Shown here piece by piece: positions 20,694-29,530 of a stretch of 64,000 nucleotides of DNA; position 1 is the stretch's first letter, and each line of letters begins with the position of its first letter. A program made the translations under genes and the position numbers. The stretch is from Thiomicrospira pelophila DSM 1534 (GTDB taxonomy: Bacteria; Pseudomonadota; Gammaproteobacteria; Thiomicrospirales; Thiomicrospiraceae). The notes under the pieces are model-generated. The model made no database searches, was not told where the DNA came from, and saw only the letters and a list, made by a program, of their open reading frames with translations. The stretch is from assembly GCF_000711195.1 (NCBI RefSeq), contig NZ_JOMR01000001.1, positions 620,001 through 684,000 on the forward strand, in the 5' to 3' direction.

Positions 20694-21947
20694 ATGGATA
20701 TTAAAGATTATATGCAGAATTTAGGGCAGGCGGCGCGTGCGGCTTCTCGGGTGTTGGTGACGGCGACCACGCAACAAAAAGACCAAGCCTTGTTGGCAAT
20801 GGCAGCTCAGCTGGAAGCGCAGGCTGATTTGTTGAAGTCTGAAAATGCGAAAGATTTAGAAGCGGGTAAAGCGAATGGTTTGGACGCCGCGATGCTGGAT
20901 CGCTTGGCGATTAACGATAAAGCCATTGCGCAGATGGCGGAAGGCTTGCGTCAAATAGCCGGTCTGGTGGATCCGATTGGGGAGGTGACCGATTTACGTT
21001 ATCGCCCATCCGGTATTCAGGTTGGCAAAATGCGCGTGCCTTTGGGTGTAGTGGGGATTATTTACGAATCGCGCCCAAATGTGACCATTGATGCAGCGGC
21101 GTTATGCTTAAAGTCGGGTAATGCGGCGATTTTGCGCGGCGGTTCGGAAGCGGCATTTTCGAACCGTGCGTTAGCGGCTTGTATTCAAGCTGGGCTGGAG
21201 CAAGCTGGTTTGCCAAAGGCATCAGTGCAGGTCGTTGAAACGACGGATCGCGAAGCCGTGGGTGAGTTAATTGCGATGCCTAAATATGTCGATGTGATTA
21301 TTCCACGTGGCGGCAAAGGTTTAATTGCGCGTATTAGCGAACATGCTCGAGTGCCGGTGATTAAACATTTAGATGGTATTTGTCATGTGTATATTGATGA
21401 TGATGCCAACAAAGAGAAAGCGATTAAAGTGGCCTTTAACTCAAAAACCCATCGTTATGGCGTATGTAATGCGATGGAAACCTTATTGGTAGCTGAGTCG
21501 GTGGCGGCCGACATTTTGCCTGAGTTGGCTAAGTTATATGCGGAAAAATCAGTTGAATTGCGTGGTTGTGAAGTAACACGTCAAATTATTGAAGCCAAAG
21601 CCGCCACCAATGAAGATTGGGAAACTGAATATTTGGCGCCAATTTTATCGATTAAAGTGGTGGCCGATATGCAAGAAGCGATGGCGCATATTACGCAATA
21701 CAGTTCAGGTCATACCGAATCGATTGTGACCGAAAACTATACCAAAGCGCGCCAATTTATGGCACAGATTGATTCTAGCTCCGTGATGGTGAATGCATCA
21801 ACGCGTTTTGCAGATGGTTTTGAATATGGTTTGGGGGCGGAAATTGGGATCAGTACCGATAAGTTCCATGCACGAGGACCAGTTGGGCTAGAAGGTTTAA
21901 CTTCTCAAAAATACATTGTCTTGGGTGATGGCCATATTCGCCAGTAA
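20694..21947 (+). CDS. proA: gamma-glutamyl phosphate reductase
   Basis: Second step of proline synthesis from glutamate. 417 residues, the same length as E. coli ProA. Aldehyde-dehydrogenase fold with the catalytic cysteine at C258 ([13 protein letters not shown]). The ATG follows AGGATAGG. proB is not adjacent in the window. Proline is also a compatible solute, which fits the ectoine genes. Confidence 0.96.
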   Translation: MDIKDYMQNLGQAARAASRVLVTATTQQKDQALLAMAAQLEAQADLLKSENAKDLEAGKANGLDAAMLDRLAINDKAIAQMAEGLRQIAGLVDPIGEVTDLRYRPSGIQVGKMRVPLGVVGIIYESRPNVTIDAAALCLKSGNAAILRGGSEAAFSNRALAACIQAGLEQAGLPKASVQVVETTDREAVGELIAMPKYVDVIIPRGGKGLIARISEHARVPVIKHLDGICHVYIDDDANKEKAIKVAFNSKTHRYGVCNAMETLLVAESVAADILPELAKLYAEKSVELRGCEVTRQIIEAKAATNEDWETEYLAPILSIKVVADMQEAMAHITQYSSGHTESIVTENYTKARQFMAQIDSSSVMVNASTRFADGFEYGLGAEIGISTDKFHARGPVGLEGLTSQKYIVLGDGHIRQ

Positions 21948-21967
21948 TTAATCGAGTTTTAGTCTCA

Positions 21968-21997
21968 ATGACGACCACCAGGCCTGGTGGTCGTCAT
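21968..21997. terminator. 30-bp perfect palindrome between convergent genes (bidirectional terminator candidate)
   Basis: A perfect palindrome of 30 bases centred on an exact ACCAGGCCTGGT (21977-21988), between the ends of proA and the reverse orphan gene. Symmetry and position suit a bidirectional terminator, although the flanking T/A runs are short. Confidence 0.65.
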
Positions 21998-22022
21998 ATC
22001 AAACTTACCAAGTCTATTGGAT

Positions 22023-22700
22023 TTATCCCGTTCTAAGTTGCTTTTGATAGGTTTGATTCTTGCCAAGCAATTCTTTTTCTTTTGCGATGCAAACATCCAA
22101 CAAACGTAATAAAAAATCACTGAACAAAGGACAGTTGAGGCGTTTTTGTGTAATGGTGTCGCGAATCTCGCTGTAGGTGCCATGCAGTTGTTCGAGCTCT
22201 ACGCCATAGAGGTAAAGTTTGTTGAGGTTTAAATCCAAATAACGGTCTAAACGATGAGCACAACGTGTAGCTTCTACTTTTGCCAAAATACTATCCACAA
22301 TTGAGCGATGTAGGTTTTGGAAACGGGGATCGCGAATGACTTTGAAAATTTCTTGGTGACGGCTAGTGACTTTGTAATATTGGCACTGGTCAGTGAAATG
22401 TTGAATCGCAACTTGATATTCAGAAGGAATGCCGTGCGAATTGGATGGTGAATACCAGTGGATTTCAGCTTTACTGATGACTTTTATCACTCGGCCTTCG
22501 CCGCGTTGTTTAATCACCTGCAGCGATTCGCGTTGTGCACGACGAGTTTCTTGTTTTAACGCTTGATCAATCCCGACAACTTGCCAGTTAAAGCGTTGTG
22601 GATCTTGATTCATCTTATAGTTTTCCACGACCTGTGGCTTATCCAGAAACTCCAAATAGTCACTATGGTTCGTATTGAACACGCGAAAGATGTGAATCAT
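22023..22700 (-). CDS. hypothetical protein, 225 residues
   Basis: I do not recognise this protein. It is soluble, with no signal peptide or membrane helix. The N-terminal 110 residues look alpha/beta, with HWYSPSNSHGIPSEYQV. The second half is helical, with several cysteines and histidines scattered through VEATRCAHRLDRYL and LLDVCIAKEKELL. The ATG follows AAAGGAT. It stands alone: a convergent palindrome separates it from proA, and a 259-base AT-rich gap with no visible gene separates it from the ATPase. Confidence 0.7.
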   Translation of the reverse strand: MIHIFRVFNTNHSDYLEFLDKPQVVENYKMNQDPQRFNWQVVGIDQALKQETRRAQRESLQVIKQRGEGRVIKVISKAEIHWYSPSNSHGIPSEYQVAIQHFTDQCQYYKVTSRHQEIFKVIRDPRFQNLHRSIVDSILAKVEATRCAHRLDRYLDLNLNKLYLYGVELEQLHGTYSEIRDTITQKRLNCPLFSDFLLRLLDVCIAKEKELLGKNQTYQKQLRTG

Positions 22701-22959
22701 GATCCTTTATTTCCTAAATATTTTAATAGGTTAGACATATTAACTTGGGCTAATAAGGCTTGGCTATTCAATTTTTTTTATGAAAAAATTTTTCGCATTT
22801 ATACGAAATAAAAAGCTTTAAAGCGCGAATTGCATTTATTGGTATTTAATTGGCACTAAGGATTTTTAAGGGTTGAAGTGCCTAATTTTTTCTTTGGAAA
22901 AACTGGAGAAGATTTGTGTTCTTGTTAGAGGGGCGAGAATAAGATGTAATTGTGAAGTT

Positions 22960-25299
22960 TTAATGCGTGAGTATTTTATTTTCATCGTTCTCTCCGGCCA
23001 GCATGCTGTAAAGCTCATTCTCTTGCGCGAAATGTAATTCTAGGATGGCGCTAAGACTGTACAAAATTCTTACCAAATTTTGGCGCTGCTGATCATTAGG
23101 TTGTGTGTCGTTTAACAATTCTAGTTGATGGTTAAATTGATTGGCCAATTGTAAAATTTCACTGTGGGTTCTGCTTAACATCGCTAATGGATCTGACCCT
23201 GTCATCTTACGTGCTAAACCTGGATGAAGTTCACGCTCATCAGACTGTTCATGTGGGATGATTTTTTGTTGTAACTGTTGTGCCAAAGAGTTTAGGCTTG
23301 GGATAATATTTGTTTGAACTTCTGATGGGGTTGGTGGCAAAGCTAAATGGTCCGCAAGTTGACGGATACTATCTAAAGTGGGTTGTAATTCAACATGTGT
23401 TTGATAGAGCAATTGTTGTTGTTGCTGGCTGATAATGGGATGTCGAGTGATCCGGAAACCCAGCACGCGTAGGGCATTTAAAATAACCAATACGTCTATG
23501 CCTTCTTGCACCAACGCACCCGCCAGTGGGGTGAGGTAACCCATGGCCGCAAACATCATGGCAACCGCAGACAATCCCATCCCCGCCATTACACTTTGGC
23601 GGGCAATTTTTTGACTGTAGCGCGCAATTAATAAGCCATTTGCTAGGCTCTCAAGTCGATCAACCATCAACACCGCATCAGCCGCTTCTGAACTGGCGCC
23701 GGCTCCATGTGCGCCCATTGCAACGCCAATGTCGGCAATAGCTAATGCCGGAGCATCATTAACACCATCTCCCACCATTAAAGTGATGCCGTATTCGCGC
23801 TCAGCTCGTACGACTTTCACCTTGTCTTCTGGTTTGAGCTCGGCATAGATTTTGTCGATGCCAAGTACATTGCCGATACTGTCAGCAATGGCTTGCTGAT
23901 CGCCACTGGCCATGGATATACTATTAATGCCGGTAGCGCGTAAGCTGCGCAGTGCTCGCGGAGTATCGGCTCTAATTTCATCTTGGAGCAATAACGCACC
24001 CCGAATGTATTGATCAAGTGCCACTAATACAATCATGCTTGCTTGATTTTTGTTGCGCTCTAACAGTGATTGCACCCATTCGTTGAGTTGAGTTTGTTGG
24101 ATAACCCACTCAGCTTGGCCAATCATGACTTGCTGTTGATTAATACAGCCTTGCAAACCGTTGCCGGCAGACTCGGTTACTTGTTGTGGGATGTGGAGTT
24201 TAAGTTGACGTTGTTTGGCGGATTCCACAATTGAATCAGAAATAACATGGAATGAAGCTTGTTCAACCGAAGCGGCTAATTGTAAAAGTTGTTCTTTTGA
24301 CATTGAACCGTCAGTTTCAATATCGACTAACCGAGGATTACCATTTGTAAGCGTTCCCGTTTTATCTAGGATGATACGTTGTGTATTAGCGAGTGCTTCG
24401 AGTGCGGCTCCATTTTTAATAAGCAGTCCTTGACGGGCTGCGGTGGATATGCCCGAAACGATAGCAATGGGGGCCGCTAAAATTAAGGGGCAGGGCGTGG
24501 CGACCACCAGTACCGCTAATGCACGGATTGGGTCACCTGACCATAACCAAGCAAGTCCGGCAACCAATAAAGTAAACGGGATTAACCACAACGCATAACG
24601 ATCTGCCATGCGTGTAAAAGGGGTTTTGCTGGTTTGGGCTTCTTGTACAAGGCGAACGATATTTGCATAGGTACTACTCGCCGCGTCATGAGCGACAATA
24701 AGGTCAAATGGCTGTGCGATATTAACCGTGCCGCTGGTAACCGTTTGGCCTTCGGTGCGTTTAACAGGTAGTGATTCACCAGTTAGAGCCGACTCATCTA
24801 GCGTGGCAAATCCTTGATCAATGTAACCATCAACCGGTAACACAGAGCCAGTTTTAATGAGTAATTTGTCACCCGGTTTAATATCTTCAACTTTGACGGT
24901 GGTTAAAGAGTCTTGATCGTAACGTTCCGCCGTAGCAGGGGTGCGGTTGATTAAGGCCGTAAGTTCACGTTTAGCTCGATTTGCTGCGTAGTTTTCTAAT
25001 GCTTGTCCGCCTGTATACATCAACGCAATGACAGCGGCTGTTAAATGTTCCCCTAACAATAGTGCGCCAACGATGGCGATCGCGGCGATTAAGTCAACGC
25101 CAAAGTTGCCTTTTATTAAACTGCGAAATATTTCAATCAGCAATATAGATAATACCAGCACACCCGATATCATCCAGCTGAGTTGAGCGGTTTCATGGTC
25201 TATAAAATTTAGGTAGTGGGTCAGCCCGGCAAGCGTAAAGAAGAGAGTCGTGATTAATAGTGCATAAGGTGCTTTGTTTGGCATGGTGTGAATGCTCAC
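22960..25299 (-). CDS. P1B-5-type metal ATPase with C-terminal hemerythrin domain
   Basis: 779 residues. Transmembrane metal-site motif TPCPL at 268-272, phosphorylation site DKTGT at 312-316, actuator TGES near 173-176 and the hinge GDGVNDAP. There is no N-terminal heavy-metal-associated domain. The last ~100 residues form a hemerythrin-like bundle (THSEIL and LHFAQENELY supply typical His/Glu ligands). This combination defines the P1B-5 group, whose characterised member Nia exports Ni2+ and Fe2+; the hemerythrin may sense iron or oxygen. Start: GTG at 25299 or ATG at 25284; neither has a clear ribosome site. Confidence 0.88.
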   Translation of the reverse strand: MSIHTMPNKAPYALLITTLFFTLAGLTHYLNFIDHETAQLSWMISGVLVLSILLIEIFRSLIKGNFGVDLIAAIAIVGALLLGEHLTAAVIALMYTGGQALENYAANRAKRELTALINRTPATAERYDQDSLTTVKVEDIKPGDKLLIKTGSVLPVDGYIDQGFATLDESALTGESLPVKRTEGQTVTSGTVNIAQPFDLIVAHDAASSTYANIVRLVQEAQTSKTPFTRMADRYALWLIPFTLLVAGLAWLWSGDPIRALAVLVVATPCPLILAAPIAIVSGISTAARQGLLIKNGAALEALANTQRIILDKTGTLTNGNPRLVDIETDGSMSKEQLLQLAASVEQASFHVISDSIVESAKQRQLKLHIPQQVTESAGNGLQGCINQQQVMIGQAEWVIQQTQLNEWVQSLLERNKNQASMIVLVALDQYIRGALLLQDEIRADTPRALRSLRATGINSISMASGDQQAIADSIGNVLGIDKIYAELKPEDKVKVVRAEREYGITLMVGDGVNDAPALAIADIGVAMGAHGAGASSEAADAVLMVDRLESLANGLLIARYSQKIARQSVMAGMGLSAVAMMFAAMGYLTPLAGALVQEGIDVLVILNALRVLGFRITRHPIISQQQQQLLYQTHVELQPTLDSIRQLADHLALPPTPSEVQTNIIPSLNSLAQQLQQKIIPHEQSDERELHPGLARKMTGSDPLAMLSRTHSEILQLANQFNHQLELLNDTQPNDQQRQNLVRILYSLSAILELHFAQENELYSMLAGENDENKILTH

Positions 25300-25332
25300 G
25301 GATTGTTGGGTGTAGAGAATAAATTATAGAGT

Positions 25333-25956
25333 TTATTCTGGGTAAGCGCGCCTTAATATTTGAACGGCGTTACTCAGCTTTTGAAACGTTGAAGTGTCGC
25401 CACCGCGATCAGGATGATGGCTAAAACTTAAACGACGATAGTGGTGATTGATTTGTTGGCGGTCTAAGTTTTGATCTAATGGGAGCTCTAACGTAATTTT
25501 CGCTTGTTTTAATGCGTTGTGATCAATTGTTTCAGGCTGTTGGCGCCAGAAGCTATCGAGCAGGTCAATAACATCCTGGGTTTGGGTGTCGCGGTAATGT
25601 TGGTAGTCGAGATAATAACGTTTTAACGAATCATCATGCGCTAAATTGGTTTGATAAGACTCTTTAGAGTTGTCGTCAGGCTCAGTTTGGAAGTGAATGT
25701 TTAGACAGTCAATTACGAGTCGACCATGCCCAGCTTGCTGCCATTTATCCGCTAAACGGTACAAAATATGAAACAACAAAAAATGCGCTTGAAACAATTC
25801 AAGCGGTTCTAAACTCGGCGTAAAGACTTCATACCCGGCTTGGCTGAGTTGTTTTAATAGGGCATGTTCGGCTACACCAGTTGGATCGGCGCGTAACATG
25901 TTCAGCAACTCGGTTTCTAGCTGGGGATCAATTTGCGGGTTATCGAGTTCGGCCAT
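25333..25956 (-). CDS. DnaJ-related protein with C-terminal J-domain
   Basis: 207 residues. The N-terminal ~140 residues match the DnaJ-related N-terminal domain (PF12339-like: LLNMLRADPTGVAEHALLKQL). The C-terminus is a J-domain with the HPD motif inside SHHPDRGG. Such proteins stimulate DnaK, but the client is unknown. I chose the ATG at 25956, which has GGGAG five bases upstream, over a TTG 15 bases earlier. It overlaps the 3' end of ogt by 17 bases, so the two are coupled. Confidence 0.85.
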   Translation of the reverse strand: MAELDNPQIDPQLETELLNMLRADPTGVAEHALLKQLSQAGYEVFTPSLEPLELFQAHFLLFHILYRLADKWQQAGHGRLVIDCLNIHFQTEPDDNSKESYQTNLAHDDSLKRYYLDYQHYRDTQTQDVIDLLDSFWRQQPETIDHNALKQAKITLELPLDQNLDRQQINHHYRRLSFSHHPDRGGDTSTFQKLSNAVQILRRAYPE

Positions 25957-26410
25957 GTTTCTCCCAGTCAAGTAAGGCTTGTTTTAGTTCTGCGCCCCAA
26001 GCATAGCCGCCGAGTTCGCCATTGCGACGAATCACACGATGACAAGGGATAAACCAGCTAATAGGATTGGCGCCCACCGCATTCGCCACCGCTCGGCTGG
26101 CGGTCGGGCGACCGATTTGTTGCGCTAGACTTTGATAGTCGGTCGTTTGCCCAAACGGAATCTGCAACAAGGCTCGCCAAACCGTTTTTTGAAACCCTGT
26201 GCCTTGGGGGTTGAGTGTGATCGTATATTCAGGTTCACCCATTGCGTCAGCAATCGGCTGGGTTAGGCTTGGGTTGGTTTGCCAGTTAATACGACTCAGC
26301 TCAATCGGACGAAAATCACAGCGGCGTAAACCTTGTTGATCCAACAATAGGTAAACCTCACCAAAGCGGGTGGTGTGTTGGCCGTAGGTAAGAATGGCAG
26401 GTTCAGTCAT
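25940..26410 (-). CDS. ogt: methylated-DNA--protein-cysteine methyltransferase
   Basis: Suicide repair of O6-alkylguanine. 156 residues with the PCHRV active site: C123 accepts the alkyl group. The helix-turn-helix region RPTASRAVANAVGANP precedes it. No Ada regulatory domain is present, so it is Ogt-like. It is the first gene of a reverse pair with the J-domain gene and is divergent from nadD. Confidence 0.94.
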   Translation of the reverse strand: MTEPAILTYGQHTTRFGEVYLLLDQQGLRRCDFRPIELSRINWQTNPSLTQPIADAMGEPEYTITLNPQGTGFQKTVWRALLQIPFGQTTDYQSLAQQIGRPTASRAVANAVGANPISWFIPCHRVIRRNGELGGYAWGAELKQALLDWEKHGRTR

Positions 26411-26496
26411 TTGGTTAGTTTAAGTGACGCTGCCAGCGAATAAAAGTATAATGTGTCGTTTAATAATTAACGCGTTAAACTGGCTAAGGATCGTGT

Positions 26497-27168
26497 GTGC
26501 AAACAACCAGGCCTGGTGAACCAGTCGAACAACTTATTGGCGTATATGGCGGCACGTTTGATCCGATCCATTATGGGCATTTACGCCCTGCGCTGGATGT
26601 GTTGAATCAGCTTGAATTAGATCATGTAAGGTTTATTCCCTGTTTTATTCCGGTGCATCGTGCGCATCCACAAGTATCTTCCGAGCAGCGTTGTCGCATG
26701 ATTGAATTAGCGATTGCGAATCAGCCGAATTTTATATTGGATAAACGCGAAATCGAACGCCAAGGCCCCTCATTTATGGTGGATACCTTGCGCAGTTTAA
26801 AACAAGATTTTCCGCATGCCCGCTTGGTACTGATGATGGGTACCGATGCGTTTGCGAAGTTTTTATCCTGGCATGAATCCGAAACGATCTTAGAACTGGC
26901 ACACTTGGCGATTATGCATCGGCCAAATGAACCCTTGCCAAGCCAGGGCGCGTTGGCGCAGTTATTGGAGGCGCGTTTGGTCAACCAACTGCCTAGTTCA
27001 TCAAGCTCATCAAACCAGCAAGCAGGGCAGATTGTGGAAGTCGAAGTCACGCAACTCGATTTAAGCGCGACCCGATTACGTGAGCTGTTAAAAAACGGTC
27101 AAGCAGTCGACTATTTGATGCCGCCCTGTGTTATCAACTATATTAAACAACACCAACTTTATTTATAA
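26497..27168 (+). CDS. nadD: nicotinate-nucleotide adenylyltransferase
   Basis: Makes deamido-NAD from NaMN and ATP. 223 residues. The nucleotidyltransferase signature YGGTFDPIHYGHL is at 17-29, and the second motif SATRLR is near the C-terminus. The start is GTG with AAGGA upstream. The first ~13 residues are an extension ahead of the fold, and an exact palindrome copy encodes TRPG there (residues 4-7). rsfS starts 9 bases after the stop. Confidence 0.94.
   Translation: MQTTRPGEPVEQLIGVYGGTFDPIHYGHLRPALDVLNQLELDHVRFIPCFIPVHRAHPQVSSEQRCRMIELAIANQPNFILDKREIERQGPSFMVDTLRSLKQDFPHARLVLMMGTDAFAKFLSWHESETILELAHLAIMHRPNEPLPSQGALAQLLEARLVNQLPSSSSSSNQQAGQIVEVEVTQLDLSATRLRELLKNGQAVDYLMPPCVINYIKQHQLYL
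26506..26517. repeat. ACCAGGCCTGGT palindrome, exact, at the 5' end of nadD
   Basis: Exact copy read in the TRPG frame, within the first eight codons. Confidence 0.9.
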
Positions 27169-27177
27169 GGAATCTGA

Positions 27178-27546
27178 ATGGATTTGCAGCAAATTGAAAA
27201 CATCGCCCTAAAAGCATTAGAAGACGGCAAAGCGCGGGATGTGCAAGTAATTGACGTGGCTGGTATCTCAAGTTTTACCGATCGTATGATCGTCGCAACC
27301 GGTACGTCCTCGACGCATGTGCGTTCTTTGGGTAGCATGGTGGATCAGGCGTTTAAAGAAGCCGGTGATCCGAGTATGGGCATGGAAACTGGGCCAGAGC
27401 CAGATTGGGTTTTGATTGATCACGGTAACCTGATTGTGCATGTGATGACGGAAAAAGCGCGCGCTTATTATTCAATTGAAAAGTTGTGGGATATGAAAGT
27501 AGAAGCACCGGATGCCGCCGTTGAAAATGCGGATAAAAACGACTAA
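27178..27546 (+). CDS. rsfS: ribosome silencing factor RsfS
   Basis: Binds L14 and blocks subunit joining under starvation. 122 residues (E. coli 105, so slightly longer, with an acidic tail). The family core TDRMIVATGTSSTHVRSL and PEPDWVLIDHGNLIVHVM is intact. The ATG follows AAGGAA. Middle gene of nadD-rsfS-rlmH. Confidence 0.95.
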   Translation: MDLQQIENIALKALEDGKARDVQVIDVAGISSFTDRMIVATGTSSTHVRSLGSMVDQAFKEAGDPSMGMETGPEPDWVLIDHGNLIVHVMTEKARAYYSIEKLWDMKVEAPDAAVENADKND

Positions 27547-27561
27547 GACTCGAGTAGATTG

Positions 27562-28032
27562 ATGCAGATTCACTTTATTGTCGTCGGCCAAAAAATGCCC
27601 AAGTGGGTGCAAGAAGGTTACAGTGAATATGCCAAACGCCTGCCTAAAGCTTGTACGCTAAATTTGATTGAGCTGCCGATGTCGCAACGCGGTAAAACCA
27701 GTTCGGTCGAACAAAATAAACAAGAAGAAGCCAAGCGGATTTTAGGCGCGATTCCAAAAGGCGCACGTTTGGTGGTGTTGGACGAACATGGTCAACAACC
27801 TACAACGTTACAGTTATCAAAAAAACTGGAAGACTGGTTAAGTGGTGGCCAAGATCTCGCGTTGGTTGTTGGAGGTCCGGACGGGCTAGAAACGGGCTTG
27901 ATTCAGCAGGCGGATTGGACTTGGAGTTTATCCAAACTAACCTTGCCGCACCCGTTAGTTCGAGTATTGATTGCTGAACAAATTTATCGCGCATGGTCGG
28001 TGATTCAAAACCATCCATACCATCGTGAATAA
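27562..28032 (+). CDS. rlmH: 23S rRNA pseudouridine-1915 N3-methyltransferase
   Basis: SPOUT-class methyltransferase. 156 residues from the ATG at 27562 (E. coli 155); a TTG one codon earlier is less likely. The SAM-binding knot is seen in VVGGPDGLE and the C-terminal LSKLTLPHPLVRVLIAEQIYRA. It lies 15 bases after rsfS, in the same order as in E. coli. Confidence 0.95.
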   Translation: MQIHFIVVGQKMPKWVQEGYSEYAKRLPKACTLNLIELPMSQRGKTSSVEQNKQEEAKRILGAIPKGARLVVLDEHGQQPTTLQLSKKLEDWLSGGQDLALVVGGPDGLETGLIQQADWTWSLSKLTLPHPLVRVLIAEQIYRAWSVIQNHPYHRE

Positions 28033-28048
28033 GTTTTATAAGCGTGGA

Positions 28049-28279
28049 TTAGTCGCGTAACTGTGCATCCAAATGGTCAACGATATCAACCCAATCGGCA
28101 TCATTTTGCCAACTTTCGCGAATAAACTGAGCTTGAGATTGAGTCCAGAAATCCGCTTCATCTAAGGGTTTATCATCGCGGATTCGGTGTTGGCGGATAA
28201 AGTCCTGAATGGCTTTATCTGAACTGTCTAAGCCAAGTTGATCAAACAGGGTGGAAAGCGTGTGCTGAGATGTGTCCAT
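28049..28279 (-). CDS. DUF2789 family protein
   Basis: 76 residues from the ATG at 28279, which has a strong GGAGGAA. A longer reading frame reaching 28321 lacks such a site. The sequence MDTSQHTLSTLFDQLGL and FWTQSQAQFIRESWQNDADW is typical of DUF2789. Soluble, small, function unknown. It is convergent with rlmH, with a 16-base gap. Confidence 0.85.
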   Translation of the reverse strand: MDTSQHTLSTLFDQLGLDSSDKAIQDFIRQHRIRDDKPLDEADFWTQSQAQFIRESWQNDADWVDIVDHLDAQLRD

Positions 28280-28361
28280 ATCGATTCCTCCATCATATGT
28301 TGTTGAAAGTCGTTCGTTCATTATAGCTACCCTAAGCCTAAGAAAAATAGCCTTTTTTTAG

Positions 28362-28389
28362 TTGACGTTACAAATAAAAAAGGTATAAT
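28362..28389 (+). promoter_or_regulatory. rpsT promoter
   Basis: TTGACG at 28362-28367 and a perfect TATAAT at 28384-28389, 16 bases apart. Transcription would begin near 28396 and leave a leader of about 100 bases, room for the autogenous S20 control known in E. coli. Confidence 0.75.
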
Positions 28390-28497
28390 CTCGCCATCCT
28401 TTCAGACCCTATTGTAAAACACTGGCTGAGTTGTGAATCTGACAACTTGTAAAACCCGGACTACTTTAGTTTTTAACAGAATTTTGGAGACATCATT

Positions 28498-28761
28498 GTG
28501 GCAAACTCAGCACAAGCACTAAAACGCGCTAAACAAGCCGAAAAACGTCGTCAGTTAAACGCATCACAGCGTTCAGACATGCGTACAGCTGTAAAAAAAG
28601 TATTAGTCGCGATTCAAGCGGGTGATAAAGCAGCGGCTAACGAATTGTTCCGTGCCGCACAAGCTAAGCTTGACGGTATGGCGCGTAAAGGCGTGATTGA
28701 AAAGAACAAGGCAGCGCGTTCAAAAAGCCGTATCAACGCGCGCATTAAAGCCCTAGCTTAA
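28498..28761 (+). CDS. rpsT: 30S ribosomal protein S20
   Basis: 87 residues, basic and helical, beginning [18 protein letters not shown] as in all S20 proteins. The start is GTG with a good TTGGAG upstream; non-ATG starts are known for rpsT. Strong promoter upstream and terminator downstream make it a single-gene unit. Confidence 0.97.
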   Translation: MANSAQALKRAKQAEKRRQLNASQRSDMRTAVKKVLVAIQAGDKAAANELFRAAQAKLDGMARKGVIEKNKAARSKSRINARIKALA

Positions 28762-28806
28762 TTTTAAGCTAGCTTTAAAAGCGTGCCGTCCCTAACCGGA
28801 TGGCTT

Positions 28807-28849
28807 AAAAGCCGTGTAGCAGTATGAAAATATTGCGCACGGCTTTTTT
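28807..28849 (+). terminator. intrinsic terminator of rpsT
   Basis: AAAAGCCGTG pairs with CACGGCTTTT around a 21-base loop, and the T-run continues. Well formed; not built from the palindrome. Confidence 0.8.
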
Positions 28850-28896
28850 GTTTTTAGGCTATGCTAATTTTGATTTTTTACCTTAGATAAGATTCT

Positions 28897-29475
28897 ATGA
28901 AGTCCATTTTTAAACCAGTGATTGTTTCTAGTTTCTTGTTAATCTGTTTATCCGCGTGCGCGTCTGCAGAGGTCAGCACAAAGTCGATTGTTCAACCACA
29001 AACCAATACGGATGGTTACATTTATGTGGGTGATAAATTATTGGTCGGTGAGATTGAAAAGGTAATTATTCAACCGGTAGCTAGTCAGCTAGAAGCACGA
29101 ATCGACACTGGCGCGACCACGTCGTCATTAGATGTGCGTAATATCAGGCGATTTAAGCAAAATGGTCGAGACTGGGTTCAATTTGATTTATTGGATAGAC
29201 AAACGGGCGAAGTTATAACAATTGAACGTCCGCTCGTTCGTAATGCCCGAATTATGCAATCCAATGCCGAGGAGTCGGAAGTTCGTCCAGTCGTGTTAAT
29301 GCCCTTAACGCTGGCAGATAAAACATGGTCGGTGGCGTTTAGTTTGACGGATCGTAAGCATTTAACCTACCCAGTTTTAATCGGTCGTAATGTCATAAAG
29401 GGTCGAGTGGTGGTCGATGTTAGTAAAAAACATATCGTACCGCTCAAATTATCTGTTCATCCACCCACTGAGTAA
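28897..29475 (+). CDS. RimB/retropepsin-like lipoprotein (PF05618-type)
   Basis: 192 residues. The lipoprotein signal ends at C21 (CLSAC). The mature part has the aspartic-protease-like DTGA at 70-73 (ARIDTGATTSSL) and the terminal strand RNVIKGRVVVDV. The family was once called ATP-dependent zinc protease and is now seen as retropepsin-like; in the RimK operon RimB processes glutamate-tailed S6. No RimK-like ligase adjoins it, so its substrate is unknown. A membrane-anchored periplasmic location follows from the lipobox. Confidence 0.82.
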   Translation: MKSIFKPVIVSSFLLICLSACASAEVSTKSIVQPQTNTDGYIYVGDKLLVGEIEKVIIQPVASQLEARIDTGATTSSLDVRNIRRFKQNGRDWVQFDLLDRQTGEVITIERPLVRNARIMQSNAEESEVRPVVLMPLTLADKTWSVAFSLTDRKHLTYPVLIGRNVIKGRVVVDVSKKHIVPLKLSVHPPTE

Positions 29476-29499
29476 GTTGATATCGGTTTTCTGTGTGAT

Positions 29500-29525
29500 T
29501 TTAACCACCAGGCCTGGTGGTTAAA
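29500..29525. terminator. 26-bp perfect palindrome between convergent genes (bidirectional terminator candidate)
   Basis: Perfect 26-base palindrome centred on an exact ACCAGGCCTGGT (29507-29518), flanked by AT-rich sequence. It lies between the RimB-like gene and the reverse acetolactate-synthase-like gene. Confidence 0.65.
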
Positions 29526-29530
29526 TATTA

